From assembly GCA_017416465.1 (NCBI GenBank), contig JAFQCK010000146.1, positions 62,001-126,000 on the forward strand: a DNA stretch of 64,000 bases, read 5' to 3'. Position numbers and translations under genes: made by a program. Every line of letters begins with the position of its first letter. Position 1 is the first letter of the stretch. This DNA is from Lachnospiraceae bacterium. GTDB lineage: Bacteria; Bacillota; Clostridia; Lachnospirales; Lachnospiraceae. A model generated the notes under the pieces. That model did not search any database, was not told the origin of the DNA, and saw nothing but the letters and a program-made list of their open reading frames with translations. Shown piece after piece: positions 26,776-35,538 of the stretch.

Positions 26776-28530
26776 CTAATTCGTATATTTTATTATCGTA
26801 TTCCAAATCTCATCAGTTTCGTATCCTAATCTCCAAGCTGCAACGCCCGCTAAATTATATTCACTTATAAGCTTAAGCTTTGCTTCAATTGAAGCAGCAT
26901 CTTCAAGCCACACTCTTACCACATTTTCACCTGAAGTATATTCACCATAATTCTGTCCGACATTATCAACCCATACCGGTGTAACGCCCGCATTAGCCAA
27001 CTTTTTCTCTGCAACTCCCATTACATCTTCCGAAAACTCAACGACATTTCCTTCTGAATCCTCTGTCCATGTCCTTGTATAAAATGGAATTGCATTTATT
27101 ACTTTCTTTGAATCAACTATTTCTACAGTGTCGGCCACACCCTGCGTTACCCAAGGTAATGAAGCAACAGAGCCTACACCGGAATCAATCCCCCAGTGTT
27201 CATCATATCCCATTATGATAACATAATCAACAACTTCACCTAATGCTTTAGGATTATAATGTGAATTCGATGGTTCCGGAACTTTTAAATCTACCGATAA
27301 CACAATACCATTAATTCTACATTTTACAGACAGTTCTCTCATAAATTGAATATAATCATCCGCAATATCTGAGGAAATATACTCAAAATCAATGTTAATT
27401 CCATCTATTTCGTAATTAATAGCATCAGCCACCAACTGATTAATTATCTTCTCTCTCTTTGATGTATAAGTAAATACCTGTCTATTATCAGAATCCGGTG
27501 ACTGGTCATCCACCATCGCCCACACATCAAGTCCAAGCATATGTGCTCTTGTAACATAGTTTTCGCTTACTAAAGAAGTCATATTACCTTCATTATCAGA
27601 TAATCTGTACCATGTAGGAGACACAACATTAAGTCCTTTTGCAGGTGTTACCAAATCAACAAGCTTTTCATTTGCAGCTTTCGATGTAACCACATTCCAC
27701 GCCATACTAATCGTATCACTTCTTCCAATAGATGTATATTCAGGATATACAAAAGTACTTGTCAGTGTTTTCGTACTCTTCTTAGACAATGCATCTGTCT
27801 CTGCATAACCAAAGAAACCTGTCTCTGTTATAACCTTAGACCATTTTTTGCCTTTATCCAAAACCTCTACATTAGTATCTACTGCACACTTATGGATTAT
27901 ATCTGCTTTAATATTCTTATCTGTTCTGATAGCTACATCTTTTTTAAGAATAGCCGTATCAACAGTCCCACCCCACACATTTGTAATCATTAATCTGTTA
28001 GGTTTTTCATTAAATGTATATTCAATATCCGAATATTTTTTCACAAAATCTATAGCTATATAAGTATCATTCCCCTCAGCCTTTACTATCTGATACCCTT
28101 CAGTGTTTTTTATTTTAGAAACAAAGTAATCGTTACTTCCAACTGAGGTTTTAATTATATCTGTAGGCGTTGTATACAATAAATAATTTTCATTTTTATC
28201 CCAATAAAATTTATCGTTAATCTGCTCTTTTACAAACTCATATTTAAGATAAACTATTCCATCTATAACAACTGCTCTGTCTTTAATCAGTTGATTCTGC
28301 AAAATTATAGCAATCTGATTTTCCGGAGCTTCCTTTGCGTTATCAAAATTTATTCCGTTCTCATCTTCGGTATAACCATCCATTAATAAGAATAATTCTT
28401 TCATCTTTCTATCAGAGATGTGTTTTTTAGATGGTGTATTTTTATCTATTATATTTCCAACAACAATTACTACTATTGAAACTATAACAATAGCTATTGC
28501 AAAAACTATTGGCAAAGATTGTTTTTTCAA
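26776..28530 (-). CDS. Membrane-anchored GH18 family hydrolase with copper-amine-oxidase-like N-terminal and SH3 domains
   Basis: The 584-residue protein has a signal-anchor (7-28). A copper amine oxidase N-terminal-like region (about 75-185) precedes an SH3-like domain (about 190-255, TAILKKDVAIRTDKNIKADI, WSKVITETGFFGYAE). The GH18 barrel (260-584) has the catalytic DxxDxDxE-type motif DGINIDFEY near residue 380. The TIM-barrel strands VDYVIIMGYDEHW and LAGVAAWRLGYE match YaaH/YdhD-like spore or wall hydrolases. The start is TTG 28530 with AGGAGG eight bases upstream. Last gene of the cluster, five bases after the epimerase. It may trim a GlcNAc-type polymer made by the upstream genes. Confidence 0.8.
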   Translation of the reverse strand: MKKQSLPIVFAIAIVIVSIVVIVVGNIIDKNTPSKKHISDRKMKELFLLMDGYTEDENGINFDNAKEAPENQIAIILQNQLIKDRAVVIDGIVYLKYEFVKEQINDKFYWDKNENYLLYTTPTDIIKTSVGSNDYFVSKIKNTEGYQIVKAEGNDTYIAIDFVKKYSDIEYTFNEKPNRLMITNVWGGTVDTAILKKDVAIRTDKNIKADIIHKCAVDTNVEVLDKGKKWSKVITETGFFGYAETDALSKKSTKTLTSTFVYPEYTSIGRSDTISMAWNVVTSKAANEKLVDLVTPAKGLNVVSPTWYRLSDNEGNMTSLVSENYVTRAHMLGLDVWAMVDDQSPDSDNRQVFTYTSKREKIINQLVADAINYEIDGINIDFEYISSDIADDYIQFMRELSVKCRINGIVLSVDLKVPEPSNSHYNPKALGEVVDYVIIMGYDEHWGIDSGVGSVASLPWVTQGVADTVEIVDSKKVINAIPFYTRTWTEDSEGNVVEFSEDVMGVAEKKLANAGVTPVWVDNVGQNYGEYTSGENVVRVWLEDAASIEAKLKLISEYNLAGVAAWRLGYETDEIWNTIIKYTN

Positions 28531-28534
28531 TACT

Positions 28535-29638
28535 TCATCCTCCTTCCAGTATATCAGCTATACGCTTGCACGCAAACCCATCTCCATATGGATTTGATGC
28601 CTTACTCATTTTCTCATATTCTTCCGGATTTTCCAATAGCTTTTTGAATTCTTTATAAATTATTTCTTCTTCTGTTCCAACTAACTTAAGTGTTCCCGCC
28701 TCTATGCCTTCCGGTCTTTCCGTTGTATCACGCATTACAAGTACAGGTTTACCTAGTGAAGGTGCTTCTTCCTGTATTCCTCCACTATCAGTAAGTATCA
28801 AATGACATCTTGCAAGAAAATTGTGAAAATCCAACACCTCAAGAGGTTCAATTATATGTATTCTATCTTCATCACCAAGAATTTTATTTGCAGTTTCCCT
28901 AACCAAAGGATTCATATGTATCGGATAAATCGCTTTTACATCAGGATTTTCTTTAATTATTCTAAGTATAGCTTTAAACATATGCTCCATAGGCTCGCCT
29001 AAATTTTCTCTTCTGTGAGCTGTAATAAGAATCAATCTGCTATCCTTTGCCCACTCAAGCTCAGGATGAGTATACTCATCTCTAACAGTTGTCTTTAACG
29101 CATCTATTGCAGTATTACCTGTTACATAAATATCATCCGCATTCTTACCTTCTCTTAAAAGAGCATCCTTTGAATGATTAGTTGGTGCGAAATGATACTT
29201 TGCAACAATTCCAACTGCCTGACGATTAAATTCTTCCGGATATGGCGAATAAATATTATATGTTCTAAGTCCTGCTTCAACATGCCCAACCGGTATCTGC
29301 AAATAAAAACACGCAAGTGCAACTGTAAATGTTGTAGAAGTATCTCCATGAACCAATACCACATCAGGCTGTTCTTTCTCAAGAACCACTTTTACCTCCT
29401 CAAGAATATTTACCGTTACATCAAACAACGATTGTTGTGATTTCATTATATCCAAATCATACTCAGGAACTATTTCAAAAGCATTAAGAACCTGATCTAA
29501 CATTTGTCTGTGCTGACCTGATACACATACAATTGTCTGAATACCGTTTCTTCCCCTTAATTCTTTTACAAGCGGACACATTTTTATTGCTTCCGGCCTT
29601 GTACCAAACACCACCATAACTTTTTTCTTTTCGTTCAT
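28535..29638 (-). CDS. wecB: UDP-N-acetylglucosamine 2-epimerase, non-hydrolysing
   Basis: The 367-residue enzyme interconverts UDP-GlcNAc and UDP-ManNAc. Hallmarks are VMVVFGTRPEAIKMCPLV, SGQHRQMLDQVL, VLVHGDTSTTFTVALACFY, GHVEAGLRT, ITAHRRENLGE and LTDSGGIQEEAPSLGKPVL. UDP-ManNAc feeds teichoic-acid linkage units or exopolysaccharide. Here it sits between a beta-helix/LRR membrane protein and a GH18 enzyme in a glycan cluster, suggesting a ManNAc- or GlcNAc-containing product. Confidence 0.93.
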   Translation of the reverse strand: MNEKKKVMVVFGTRPEAIKMCPLVKELRGRNGIQTIVCVSGQHRQMLDQVLNAFEIVPEYDLDIMKSQQSLFDVTVNILEEVKVVLEKEQPDVVLVHGDTSTTFTVALACFYLQIPVGHVEAGLRTYNIYSPYPEEFNRQAVGIVAKYHFAPTNHSKDALLREGKNADDIYVTGNTAIDALKTTVRDEYTHPELEWAKDSRLILITAHRRENLGEPMEHMFKAILRIIKENPDVKAIYPIHMNPLVRETANKILGDEDRIHIIEPLEVLDFHNFLARCHLILTDSGGIQEEAPSLGKPVLVMRDTTERPEGIEAGTLKLVGTEEEIIYKEFKKLLENPEEYEKMSKASNPYGDGFACKRIADILEGG

Positions 29639-29659
29639 TACTACCTCCAGCTAAAAGTA

Positions 29660-31222
29660 TTATACCTCTTCAATTTTATCACAATTTTGGAAAACACTTT
29701 CTCCATACTCTACTTCTACGCTCTTATCTAAAACATTAAATTTTCTAAAATTAATGTCATTTCTGAATACTGCATCTTTCAATTTTTCAACATAATCTAT
29801 ATTAAATTCCTCTAAGCTTTCACACTCTGAAAATGCATACTCGCCTATCTCTTTAAGTTTTGTCCCTTTATCAAATTCAACCTCTTTAAGCTTTTTACAC
29901 TTGTAAAAAGCATATTCACCTATTTTCTCTACAGTATTAGGTATATATACTGTTTCCAAATTCAAACAACCATAAAACATACTCGGTTCAATTGTTTTTG
30001 CACCTGATGGTATTACAACATATCTGATACTTACATTATCTCTGAATGCATAATAATCAATATCTTCAAATTCCTCTACGCTTTTAAAAGTAACACAACC
30101 ATCCTTTGTATAATTACAAACTACGCAATCATAATCATCTTGCGGTTTAACATCACTTTCGACTATCTTTACTTTTGCAAGCATATACACTTCTGCCGCA
30201 AAATCTTCTGCATCTACAATCTTTCCACCTTCTTCAGTTCCAATATACCCATAAACAGTAGTCCCGTTTGTAATCAACATACCAATTCTTGCTATTACAG
30301 ACTTAATCCTTCCAATCTTTCCAATTTGAACATCAGGTCCTATATAAGCATTCTCACCCGCGAATACATTCCCAAAAATCTTTACGCCCTTTTCAATAAT
30401 AATATTTCCATCCGTGAAAACATTACCTGTAATAACACTATTTGCCTTAATATGTATATCCTTATCAGACTTTATATCTCCACAAACCGTAGCCCCATAA
30501 CCAATTATAAGCTTGTGTTTTGTAATAATAGTCTTATTAATTGTAGTTCTTTCTTCAACTTCCTTTATATTTCTAAGAAGTTTCATATAAACGGGAGTTT
30601 CTCTGTTTATAACTATCTCTTCAGGCTCTTCATCTATAATTTCAACATATTTTCTTACTTCTATGATAGGAGAAAATAATCTTTTAAACGTACACCCATG
30701 TTCAACAACAAGTCTATCTCCCGAACTTGCACTAATACCAGCATCAGAAAACTCTTTGAGCACAAGTAATTTTTCCGCATCTACCCATCTGATTACATTG
30801 CTTTTTTCGCCAATAATCACATTTTTTTCGCCTGCAATTGCCCTTATTGAAGACTTATTTGCAATCTCAATGTTTTCTTTCGAATAAATTTCTTTCATAA
30901 ATTTCACTTTATTATCTATCTCTGCTTCTTTTTCAAATATACAAATCTTATCTATCGCCTTTACATTTTCATACTTTTCATCCCAAAATACAATTTCTTC
31001 AATCTTTGATAGAATAACATCTCGCGGATTAGGATTATCTATAAGAGCATTTGTAAGCTTCTTTTTAAAAGATTTTGAAAAATATCTTGGATCTTTCACA
31101 TTATTATTCATTACAACAAGTGAGGTTACATCCTTACTTTCAATTTTTACTCCAAGTGAAAGAAGAAACGGAAATAATATTAAAATGATAAATGTTATGA
31201 TAAATACTATTAACATTTCCAT
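29660..31222 (-). CDS. Membrane protein with hexapeptide-type beta-helix and BspA-like leucine-rich repeats
   Basis: The 520-residue protein has one N-terminal membrane helix (1-22). A parallel beta-helix region (about 235-320) has repeating hydrophobic/Gly turns such as HKLIIGYGATVCGDI, IKANSVITGNVFTDG and GVKIFGNVFAGENAYIG, as in bactofilins and polymer-forming proteins. BspA-type LRR_5 repeats end it (about 385-515: SMFYGCLNLETVYIPNTVEK, IGEYAFYKCKKLKEVEF). The combination is unusual. No signal cleavage site is seen, so the bulk could face either side. It lies between the GT2 and epimerase genes. A scaffold for the synthase complex is a guess. Confidence 0.65.
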   Translation of the reverse strand: MEMLIVFIITFIILILFPFLLSLGVKIESKDVTSLVVMNNNVKDPRYFSKSFKKKLTNALIDNPNPRDVILSKIEEIVFWDEKYENVKAIDKICIFEKEAEIDNKVKFMKEIYSKENIEIANKSSIRAIAGEKNVIIGEKSNVIRWVDAEKLLVLKEFSDAGISASSGDRLVVEHGCTFKRLFSPIIEVRKYVEIIDEEPEEIVINRETPVYMKLLRNIKEVEERTTINKTIITKHKLIIGYGATVCGDIKSDKDIHIKANSVITGNVFTDGNIIIEKGVKIFGNVFAGENAYIGPDVQIGKIGRIKSVIARIGMLITNGTTVYGYIGTEEGGKIVDAEDFAAEVYMLAKVKIVESDVKPQDDYDCVVCNYTKDGCVTFKSVEEFEDIDYYAFRDNVSIRYVVIPSGAKTIEPSMFYGCLNLETVYIPNTVEKIGEYAFYKCKKLKEVEFDKGTKLKEIGEYAFSECESLEEFNIDYVEKLKDAVFRNDINFRKFNVLDKSVEVEYGESVFQNCDKIEEV

Positions 31223-31280
31223 ATGCTAATCCTTTCTTACGTAGAACCTAAATTCCCTACGCTAACCATCTAATCTAAAC

Positions 31281-32570
31281 TTAATTTGATTTACTTTCTT
31301 CCGACTCTGTTTCTTCCTTATTAAACCTTACCGTCTTCGCCCATTTAACATTTCTGTGAGTAAATCTGTCAATTATTGCATCAATAAATCCTAAAGAAAT
31401 ATACCACATATAAAAGAAGAAACTAAAGCAAAGCTGTGGCAATGCAAGTATTTCATCCTCTATTCCATCTATGAATGCCGCAATACCAATTTCAAAAAAA
31501 GGCGCAAAATTGCCCCATGTATTATACATACCAAGCAATATAATAACAATCCATCCGGTAAAAATATTTATCTCTCCTAAGAAAAACAACAGTAAGCAAT
31601 CTATCTGAGCTAATCCCAGCACAAACGGAACTGCATATATAAATAATAATAACATCCCATCTATTTTTCCTTTAAAACTGATGTTTTTAGAAAATAGGAA
31701 TCTGAAGAAATATTTAAACAATACTTCATTATGTCCTCTAGACCATCTACGAATCTGTCTCCCTCGTACATCCCATGTTTCAGGAGACTCTTCGTAACAC
31801 TCTGCACTATTATCATATACAACTGTCCAACCTTCAGAATATAATCTGTAAGTAAGTTCTGTATCCTCTGCCAAAACTTTCGAATCAAATCCTCCTGTTG
31901 CAAGCATTATACTTTTTCTAAATCCACCTACAGTTCCACCATATTGCGGTAATAATTTCAAATTATATCTTGCTTGTTGGTCAATCTGATACCCACCAGA
32001 CCTTTCAAGATTAAGTAGAACTGTAAGAAGATTTCTTCTTGCATTAATAGGAATAACTCTTCCCATTACTGCACCAACCTTAGGATCTTTAAAAGCAGAC
32101 GCAAGTTTTTTAATAAGGTTTTTAGACGGTCTGTAATCCGCATCAAATACTATAATAACCTCGCCGGTAGCTACTTTTAATGCATCATTCAAACCAACCG
32201 TTTTTCCTCTTTCACCCTCTTCTAATCTATGCAAAGGTTTAATAAAAGGATATTTTCTATGATATTCATCAACAATCTCCGCCGTCTTATCATCCGAATG
32301 ATCATTTATCGGAATAATCTCAAATTTATCTTTATCATAATCGCTTTCCAGCAGTGATGTAATAACATTCTTAACAACACTTTCTTCGTTGTGCATAGGA
32401 ATCATTATTGTTACTCTAGGTAAATCACTGTCATAAATGTCTCTATATGATACTCTCTGCTTGCAAAACAATCTGTTATAAGTGAATATAAAATGTCTTA
32501 TAGTATAAATAACCATCAAAACAATTGTAAAAATAAAGTAACCTTGAAGAATTTTTATGACCACTTCCAT
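31281..32570 (-). CDS. Processive glycosyltransferase family 2 (exopolysaccharide synthase)
   Basis: The 429-residue membrane enzyme has one N-terminal membrane helix (9-30), a cytosolic GT-A domain, and three to four C-terminal helices. The processive beta-synthase residues are present: DHSDD (near 90), DAD at 143-145, EDTEL (ED at 235-236) and QIRRW at 272-276, the Q-x-x-R-W motif of cellulose, hyaluronan and poly-GlcNAc synthases. It lacks a PilZ domain. It likely polymerises and exports a beta-linked glycan. It overlaps the upstream membrane protein gene by 16 bases. Confidence 0.85.
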   Translation of the reverse strand: MEVVIKILQGYFIFTIVLMVIYTIRHFIFTYNRLFCKQRVSYRDIYDSDLPRVTIMIPMHNEESVVKNVITSLLESDYDKDKFEIIPINDHSDDKTAEIVDEYHRKYPFIKPLHRLEEGERGKTVGLNDALKVATGEVIIVFDADYRPSKNLIKKLASAFKDPKVGAVMGRVIPINARRNLLTVLLNLERSGGYQIDQQARYNLKLLPQYGGTVGGFRKSIMLATGGFDSKVLAEDTELTYRLYSEGWTVVYDNSAECYEESPETWDVRGRQIRRWSRGHNEVLFKYFFRFLFSKNISFKGKIDGMLLLFIYAVPFVLGLAQIDCLLLFFLGEINIFTGWIVIILLGMYNTWGNFAPFFEIGIAAFIDGIEDEILALPQLCFSFFFYMWYISLGFIDAIIDRFTHRNVKWAKTVRFNKEETESEESKSN

Positions 32571-33370
32571 AACCCACCTCCAGCTTTTGTACTAAACTTT
32601 TCACTTGCCTTCTTCATATATAAAGCATAAAAGCCAACCATTATCATAAAATCAAACAAAAATCCAAAACTAAAATATAGCACTGCCATAAATAAATATG
32701 AACACTTTGCCAAGAACGTAAGATATAATACATATCTTACAAACCCAAACACAACTTCCATTATTATCAATGCTGTAAAAGTAAATATTCTATAAAATAT
32801 CATCTTGGTAATTAAAGATGTTGTAAGCCAATATGTAACCATTATTAATAACCATACAATTATCTGATGCTTAAGATACAATTCAGAATATCCATTTAAA
32901 TCATATGCAAATCTTTTACTAAAAAAAACAAAATACAACGAAGAAAATGCCTGAATATACAATCCCATTGTCAAAAAAATCAACAACGGCTTATTCTTCG
33001 TTTTTATCAAAGAAAACAATATAATGAAAATCACCGAAACTATTAAACTAATCAGTGTCATTGTCAAACTAGGATACTTCCCTTCTAAACCAACATAGTA
33101 TACATCCCCAAATTTAGGTAGATAATCAATTTTTAATATACTTATCTCCTGTCCCGTAAAAATTCGTAAAAAATACTTAGCACATTTTGCTATTAACCAT
33201 GACAATTTTTCATAATTCAACAGATACAAAATCGACACAGGAACTATCATAATAAGAAGTTGAAAAAAATATATAAATCTTCCACTACTTAAATATTTGT
33301 AATCTCTCGAATAATTTATATTTTTCTTTTCCTGAGGAACATATGATTTCATTAAATTCCCATTTCTCAT
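32555..33370 (-). CDS. Polytopic membrane protein of the polysaccharide cluster
   Basis: This 271-residue protein has about seven membrane helices and is not recognised. A short basic N-terminal tail (1-35) precedes the first helix. One extracytoplasmic loop of about 40 residues (LKIDYLPKFGDVYYVGLEG) lies between helices 1 and 2. The C-terminus ends GGGLWKWS. The start is ATG 33370 (AAAGGA ten bases upstream) rather than the TTG at 33400. It is the first gene after the promoter and overlaps the synthase gene, so it probably acts with it, perhaps as an export or assembly subunit. Confidence 0.65.
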   Translation of the reverse strand: MRNGNLMKSYVPQEKKNINYSRDYKYLSSGRFIYFFQLLIMIVPVSILYLLNYEKLSWLIAKCAKYFLRIFTGQEISILKIDYLPKFGDVYYVGLEGKYPSLTMTLISLIVSVIFIILFSLIKTKNKPLLIFLTMGLYIQAFSSLYFVFFSKRFAYDLNGYSELYLKHQIIVWLLIMVTYWLTTSLITKMIFYRIFTFTALIIMEVVFGFVRYVLYLTFLAKCSYLFMAVLYFSFGFLFDFMIMVGFYALYMKKASEKFSTKAGGGLWKWS

Positions 33371-33417
33371 ATTTATATTAATCCTTTCATAAATTGACAA
33401 AATATTACTTTTTTATA

Positions 33418-33446
33418 ATTCTACTTTATTAAATTTTTATTGTCAA
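33418..33446 (-). promoter_or_regulatory. SigA-type promoter of the polysaccharide operon
   Basis: Perfect TTGACA, 17-base spacer, TAGAAT on the minus strand, 48 bases upstream of ATG 33370. The operon would run from here to the terminator at 26727. Confidence 0.8.
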
Positions 33447-33464
33447 ATCATTTCAGATTAGAAC

Positions 33465-33493
33465 AAAAGTGTCGTACATAACGACACTTTTTT
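33465..33493 (-). terminator. Terminator of the secreted six-hairpin-like protein gene
   Basis: Stem AAAAGTGTCGT with ACGACACTTTT, about 15 bases past the stop codon. It is followed by TTTTG on the minus strand. It separates this gene from the promoter of the next operon. Confidence 0.75.
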
Positions 33494-33507
33494 AGGATGA
33501 AAAATAT

Positions 33508-35100
33508 TTATTTTTTTAAGTTATCAATCATTGTATCAAGTCCCATGAGTACCATTGCTGATTCAGATGAATATAATGGATATAGTCTTCCACCATCTAT
33601 TATTTCTTTATATCTATTCATATATGCATCAAACCTTGAAACATCATTCATCTTAGCACCAAGCAATGCAAAGCTTCCCCAGCAAAACACATCAACACCT
33701 TCTGAAATATAATCCATATTTTGCCAATCCCATGAATTGCATAAGCCTTCATATAAAACCTTAGCATTATCACTGTTTGAATCAATCACATCATAAATAA
33801 CCGGAAACATCTGTGCAGTTGCATTCGGATAAAAATTATTCCAAGAAAAATCATTATGTTCTTCATACTTCGTACTAAGCGTTGGTGCATAATGATCACC
33901 CTTCCACCAATGTTTATTAAAGTTGGCATCAAAAAATTCCACTGTTTTGTTAATTTTTTCGAACATTTCCGAATCATATATAATGTTAGAATAAATATAT
34001 TTTGCTGATACCAATCCTGCATACACCTCCGAATTATCCATTAAATATCTAATCTTATAATCCGGTTTTGCATACGAATAACCATTAGATGATAAATTAG
34101 CAAAGATTACATTTGTTATATCTTTTATAGTTTCCTTATGTTCAACAATATACTGTGTATCACCATATACCTGTGCATAATCAGCTAAAACTTTGATAAA
34201 TAATGCACTATATGAATCCGTTGAATCATAAGTCTTTTTTGTGGTTTCACTAATAACAATTCCATTTTTTACAACCGCAGTATAATCATAAATAGTTCCT
34301 GCTAAGCCATTATAATCTTCACTTGAACTATTAATATGTGCAAAATGCCAATCCATATATTTTTTAATCTTATTCTTAGCATCAACACTATTATCATAAT
34401 TAATAAGTGCAATTGCTACAATCTCACTAAAATACGGATTAACTCTTACAGTTCCATTAAATTCATTATAAAATGCAAATGCTCCGTTTGACATCTGCTG
34501 GCTCCAAAGCCAATCTGCCTCTTCTTTAGCCAACTCTTGATAATATTCAATTTTTTCTTTCACTTCATCATTAACTTCCACCTGAACTCCACTCATCACT
34601 TCCGTTGTTTCTTCTTCTGTGTTCTCATAATTACTTTCCGTTTCTATAACCGTATTTTTTTTACTATCAATCTCTTCGTTATCTGATGCGGTTATACTTT
34701 CCTCTATTATTTCATTTTGTACTATATTTTCACTCGTTGTTTCATTAATACTATCATCATTAACTTCATTCATAGTATTAGTACTTGTAATTTCCTCACT
34801 TACATATTCTGTACTTACTTCTCTTTCTACCACAGTATTTGTTGTATTTTCTTCTACATTTATTTCTATAACATCTTCTTCAACAATTTCTGTTTCTATT
34901 TCCACAGTATCTGTTACTTCATAAGATGACTCTTCCTCATCATGTCTATACAAATTACCTATATCTAAAAACTTTTTCAAAAAATTCTTATAATATGCCG
35001 AATATTTTGTAGATGCTATTGCGGTTTCCGGTTCATTAACAAAAATCCCCGCCACAAATATTACTATAACCAGCAAAATACTGATTTTTTTCTTCATCAT
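33508..35100 (-). CDS. Secreted protein with (alpha/alpha) barrel, six-hairpin-glycosidase-like, under c-di-GMP riboswitch
   Basis: The 530-residue exported protein has a signal peptide (about 1-30, ending TAIAS). A disordered Glu/Thr/Ser-rich linker spans about 55-185 (many ETE, TTE and NET repeats). The C-terminal part (190-530) is helical with recurring aromatic loops: EEADWLWSQQMSNGAFAFY, YFSEIVAIALI, GLAGTIYDY, DSTDSYSALFIKVLADYA, HWWKGDHYAPTL and YPNATAQMFPVI. This looks like an alpha/alpha toroid of glycosidases or lyases, though I cannot name a GH/PL family. Three ATGs follow GGAGG; 35100 has the best spacing (seven). A c-di-GMP-I aptamer precedes the gene, and a polysaccharide synthase operon follows. 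Confidence 0.7.
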   Translation of the reverse strand: MMKKKISILLVIVIFVAGIFVNEPETAIASTKYSAYYKNFLKKFLDIGNLYRHDEEESSYEVTDTVEIETEIVEEDVIEINVEENTTNTVVEREVSTEYVSEEITSTNTMNEVNDDSINETTSENIVQNEIIEESITASDNEEIDSKKNTVIETESNYENTEEETTEVMSGVQVEVNDEVKEKIEYYQELAKEEADWLWSQQMSNGAFAFYNEFNGTVRVNPYFSEIVAIALINYDNSVDAKNKIKKYMDWHFAHINSSSEDYNGLAGTIYDYTAVVKNGIVISETTKKTYDSTDSYSALFIKVLADYAQVYGDTQYIVEHKETIKDITNVIFANLSSNGYSYAKPDYKIRYLMDNSEVYAGLVSAKYIYSNIIYDSEMFEKINKTVEFFDANFNKHWWKGDHYAPTLSTKYEEHNDFSWNNFYPNATAQMFPVIYDVIDSNSDNAKVLYEGLCNSWDWQNMDYISEGVDVFCWGSFALLGAKMNDVSRFDAYMNRYKEIIDGGRLYPLYSSESAMVLMGLDTMIDNLKK

Positions 35101-35190
35101 CATATTTCCTCCGTTCTTACACTTACATAAGACCTCGAACAATCACTCTTATGTTTTTAATTAGACAATTTTTCTACATATCTATTAAAA

Positions 35191-35226
35191 ATAAAAAATG
35201 CCATTAAGGACTTTTCCTTAACAGCT
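35191..35226 (-). terminator. Intrinsic terminator of the c-di-GMP riboswitch
   Basis: On the minus strand GCTGTTAAGGA pairs with TCCTTAATGGC around an AAAG loop, followed by ATTTTTTATTTTT. It lies between the aptamer and the start codon, as expected for a transcription-terminating expression platform. Confidence 0.8.
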
Positions 35227-35240
35227 ATCACAAGGTTGTT

Positions 35241-35311
35241 TGCAACTGGCTGCCATTTTAAAGGCCCTCTAGCTTTGCGTCACAGACTTTCATCTGTTTT
35301 GCCCTTTTATA
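35241..35311 (-). promoter_or_regulatory. Cyclic di-GMP-I (GEMM) riboswitch aptamer
   Basis: Read on the minus strand, the conserved blocks occur in order: AAAGGGCAAA, a hairpin CAGAtGAAAgTCTG closed by a GNRA-type loop, GACGCAAAGCTA, AGGGCCT, then GGCAGCCAGTTGC at the 3' end. This is the RF01051-type consensus, including the GNRA tetraloop of P2 and the GGCCT tetraloop receptor. Promoter and terminator flank it at the expected positions. It controls the secreted six-hairpin-like gene. Whether ligand turns expression on or off cannot be read by eye. Confidence 0.88.
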
Positions 35312-35329
35312 TTTATTTTGTTTTGGCTA

Positions 35330-35358
35330 TTCTATCATATTTTTTATGAAAATTCAAT
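35330..35358 (-). promoter_or_regulatory. Promoter of the riboswitch transcript
   Basis: TTGAAT, 17-base spacer, TAGAAT on the minus strand, placing the transcription start about 12 bases before the aptamer. Confidence 0.75.
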
Positions 35359-35422
35359 AATTCAACTTCTTTTTTATTAATTTTTTTATACATTTTAACC
35401 ATATATTATATTATTTTTTATA

Positions 35423-35526
35423 AGTCAGGCAGGTATATCTCAAATAACAATTGGTGTTTTAGAATCTTTCATAATTCTATATGCCAAAACTTTTTTTAAA
35501 TGGCATTATGTTCTTCCTGCCTGACT
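35423..35526 (-). repeat. Structured palindromic element of about 104 bases
   Basis: The outer arms AGTCAGGCAGG (35423-35433) and CCTGCCTGACT (35516-35526) are perfect 11-mers. Inside are ATGCCA/TGGCAT (35481-35506) and AGAAT/ATTCT stems, giving a three-way-junction-like fold. It follows the SAF gene stop by 13 bases and may end that transcript, but the strong GC outer stem is far apart for a plain terminator. No obvious target-site duplication. Confidence 0.5.
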
Positions 35527-35538
35527 ACCTATGATATA

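Noticed and set aside
30140-30679. 179-codon plus-strand frame inside the beta-helix/LRR gene
   Set aside because: Antisense shadow of a well supported gene; no SD, and low-complexity Ile/Asn/Ser composition.
35423-35526. Simple transposon reading of the structured element
   Set aside because: No target-site duplication or transposase is visible; kept as an unclassified structure.
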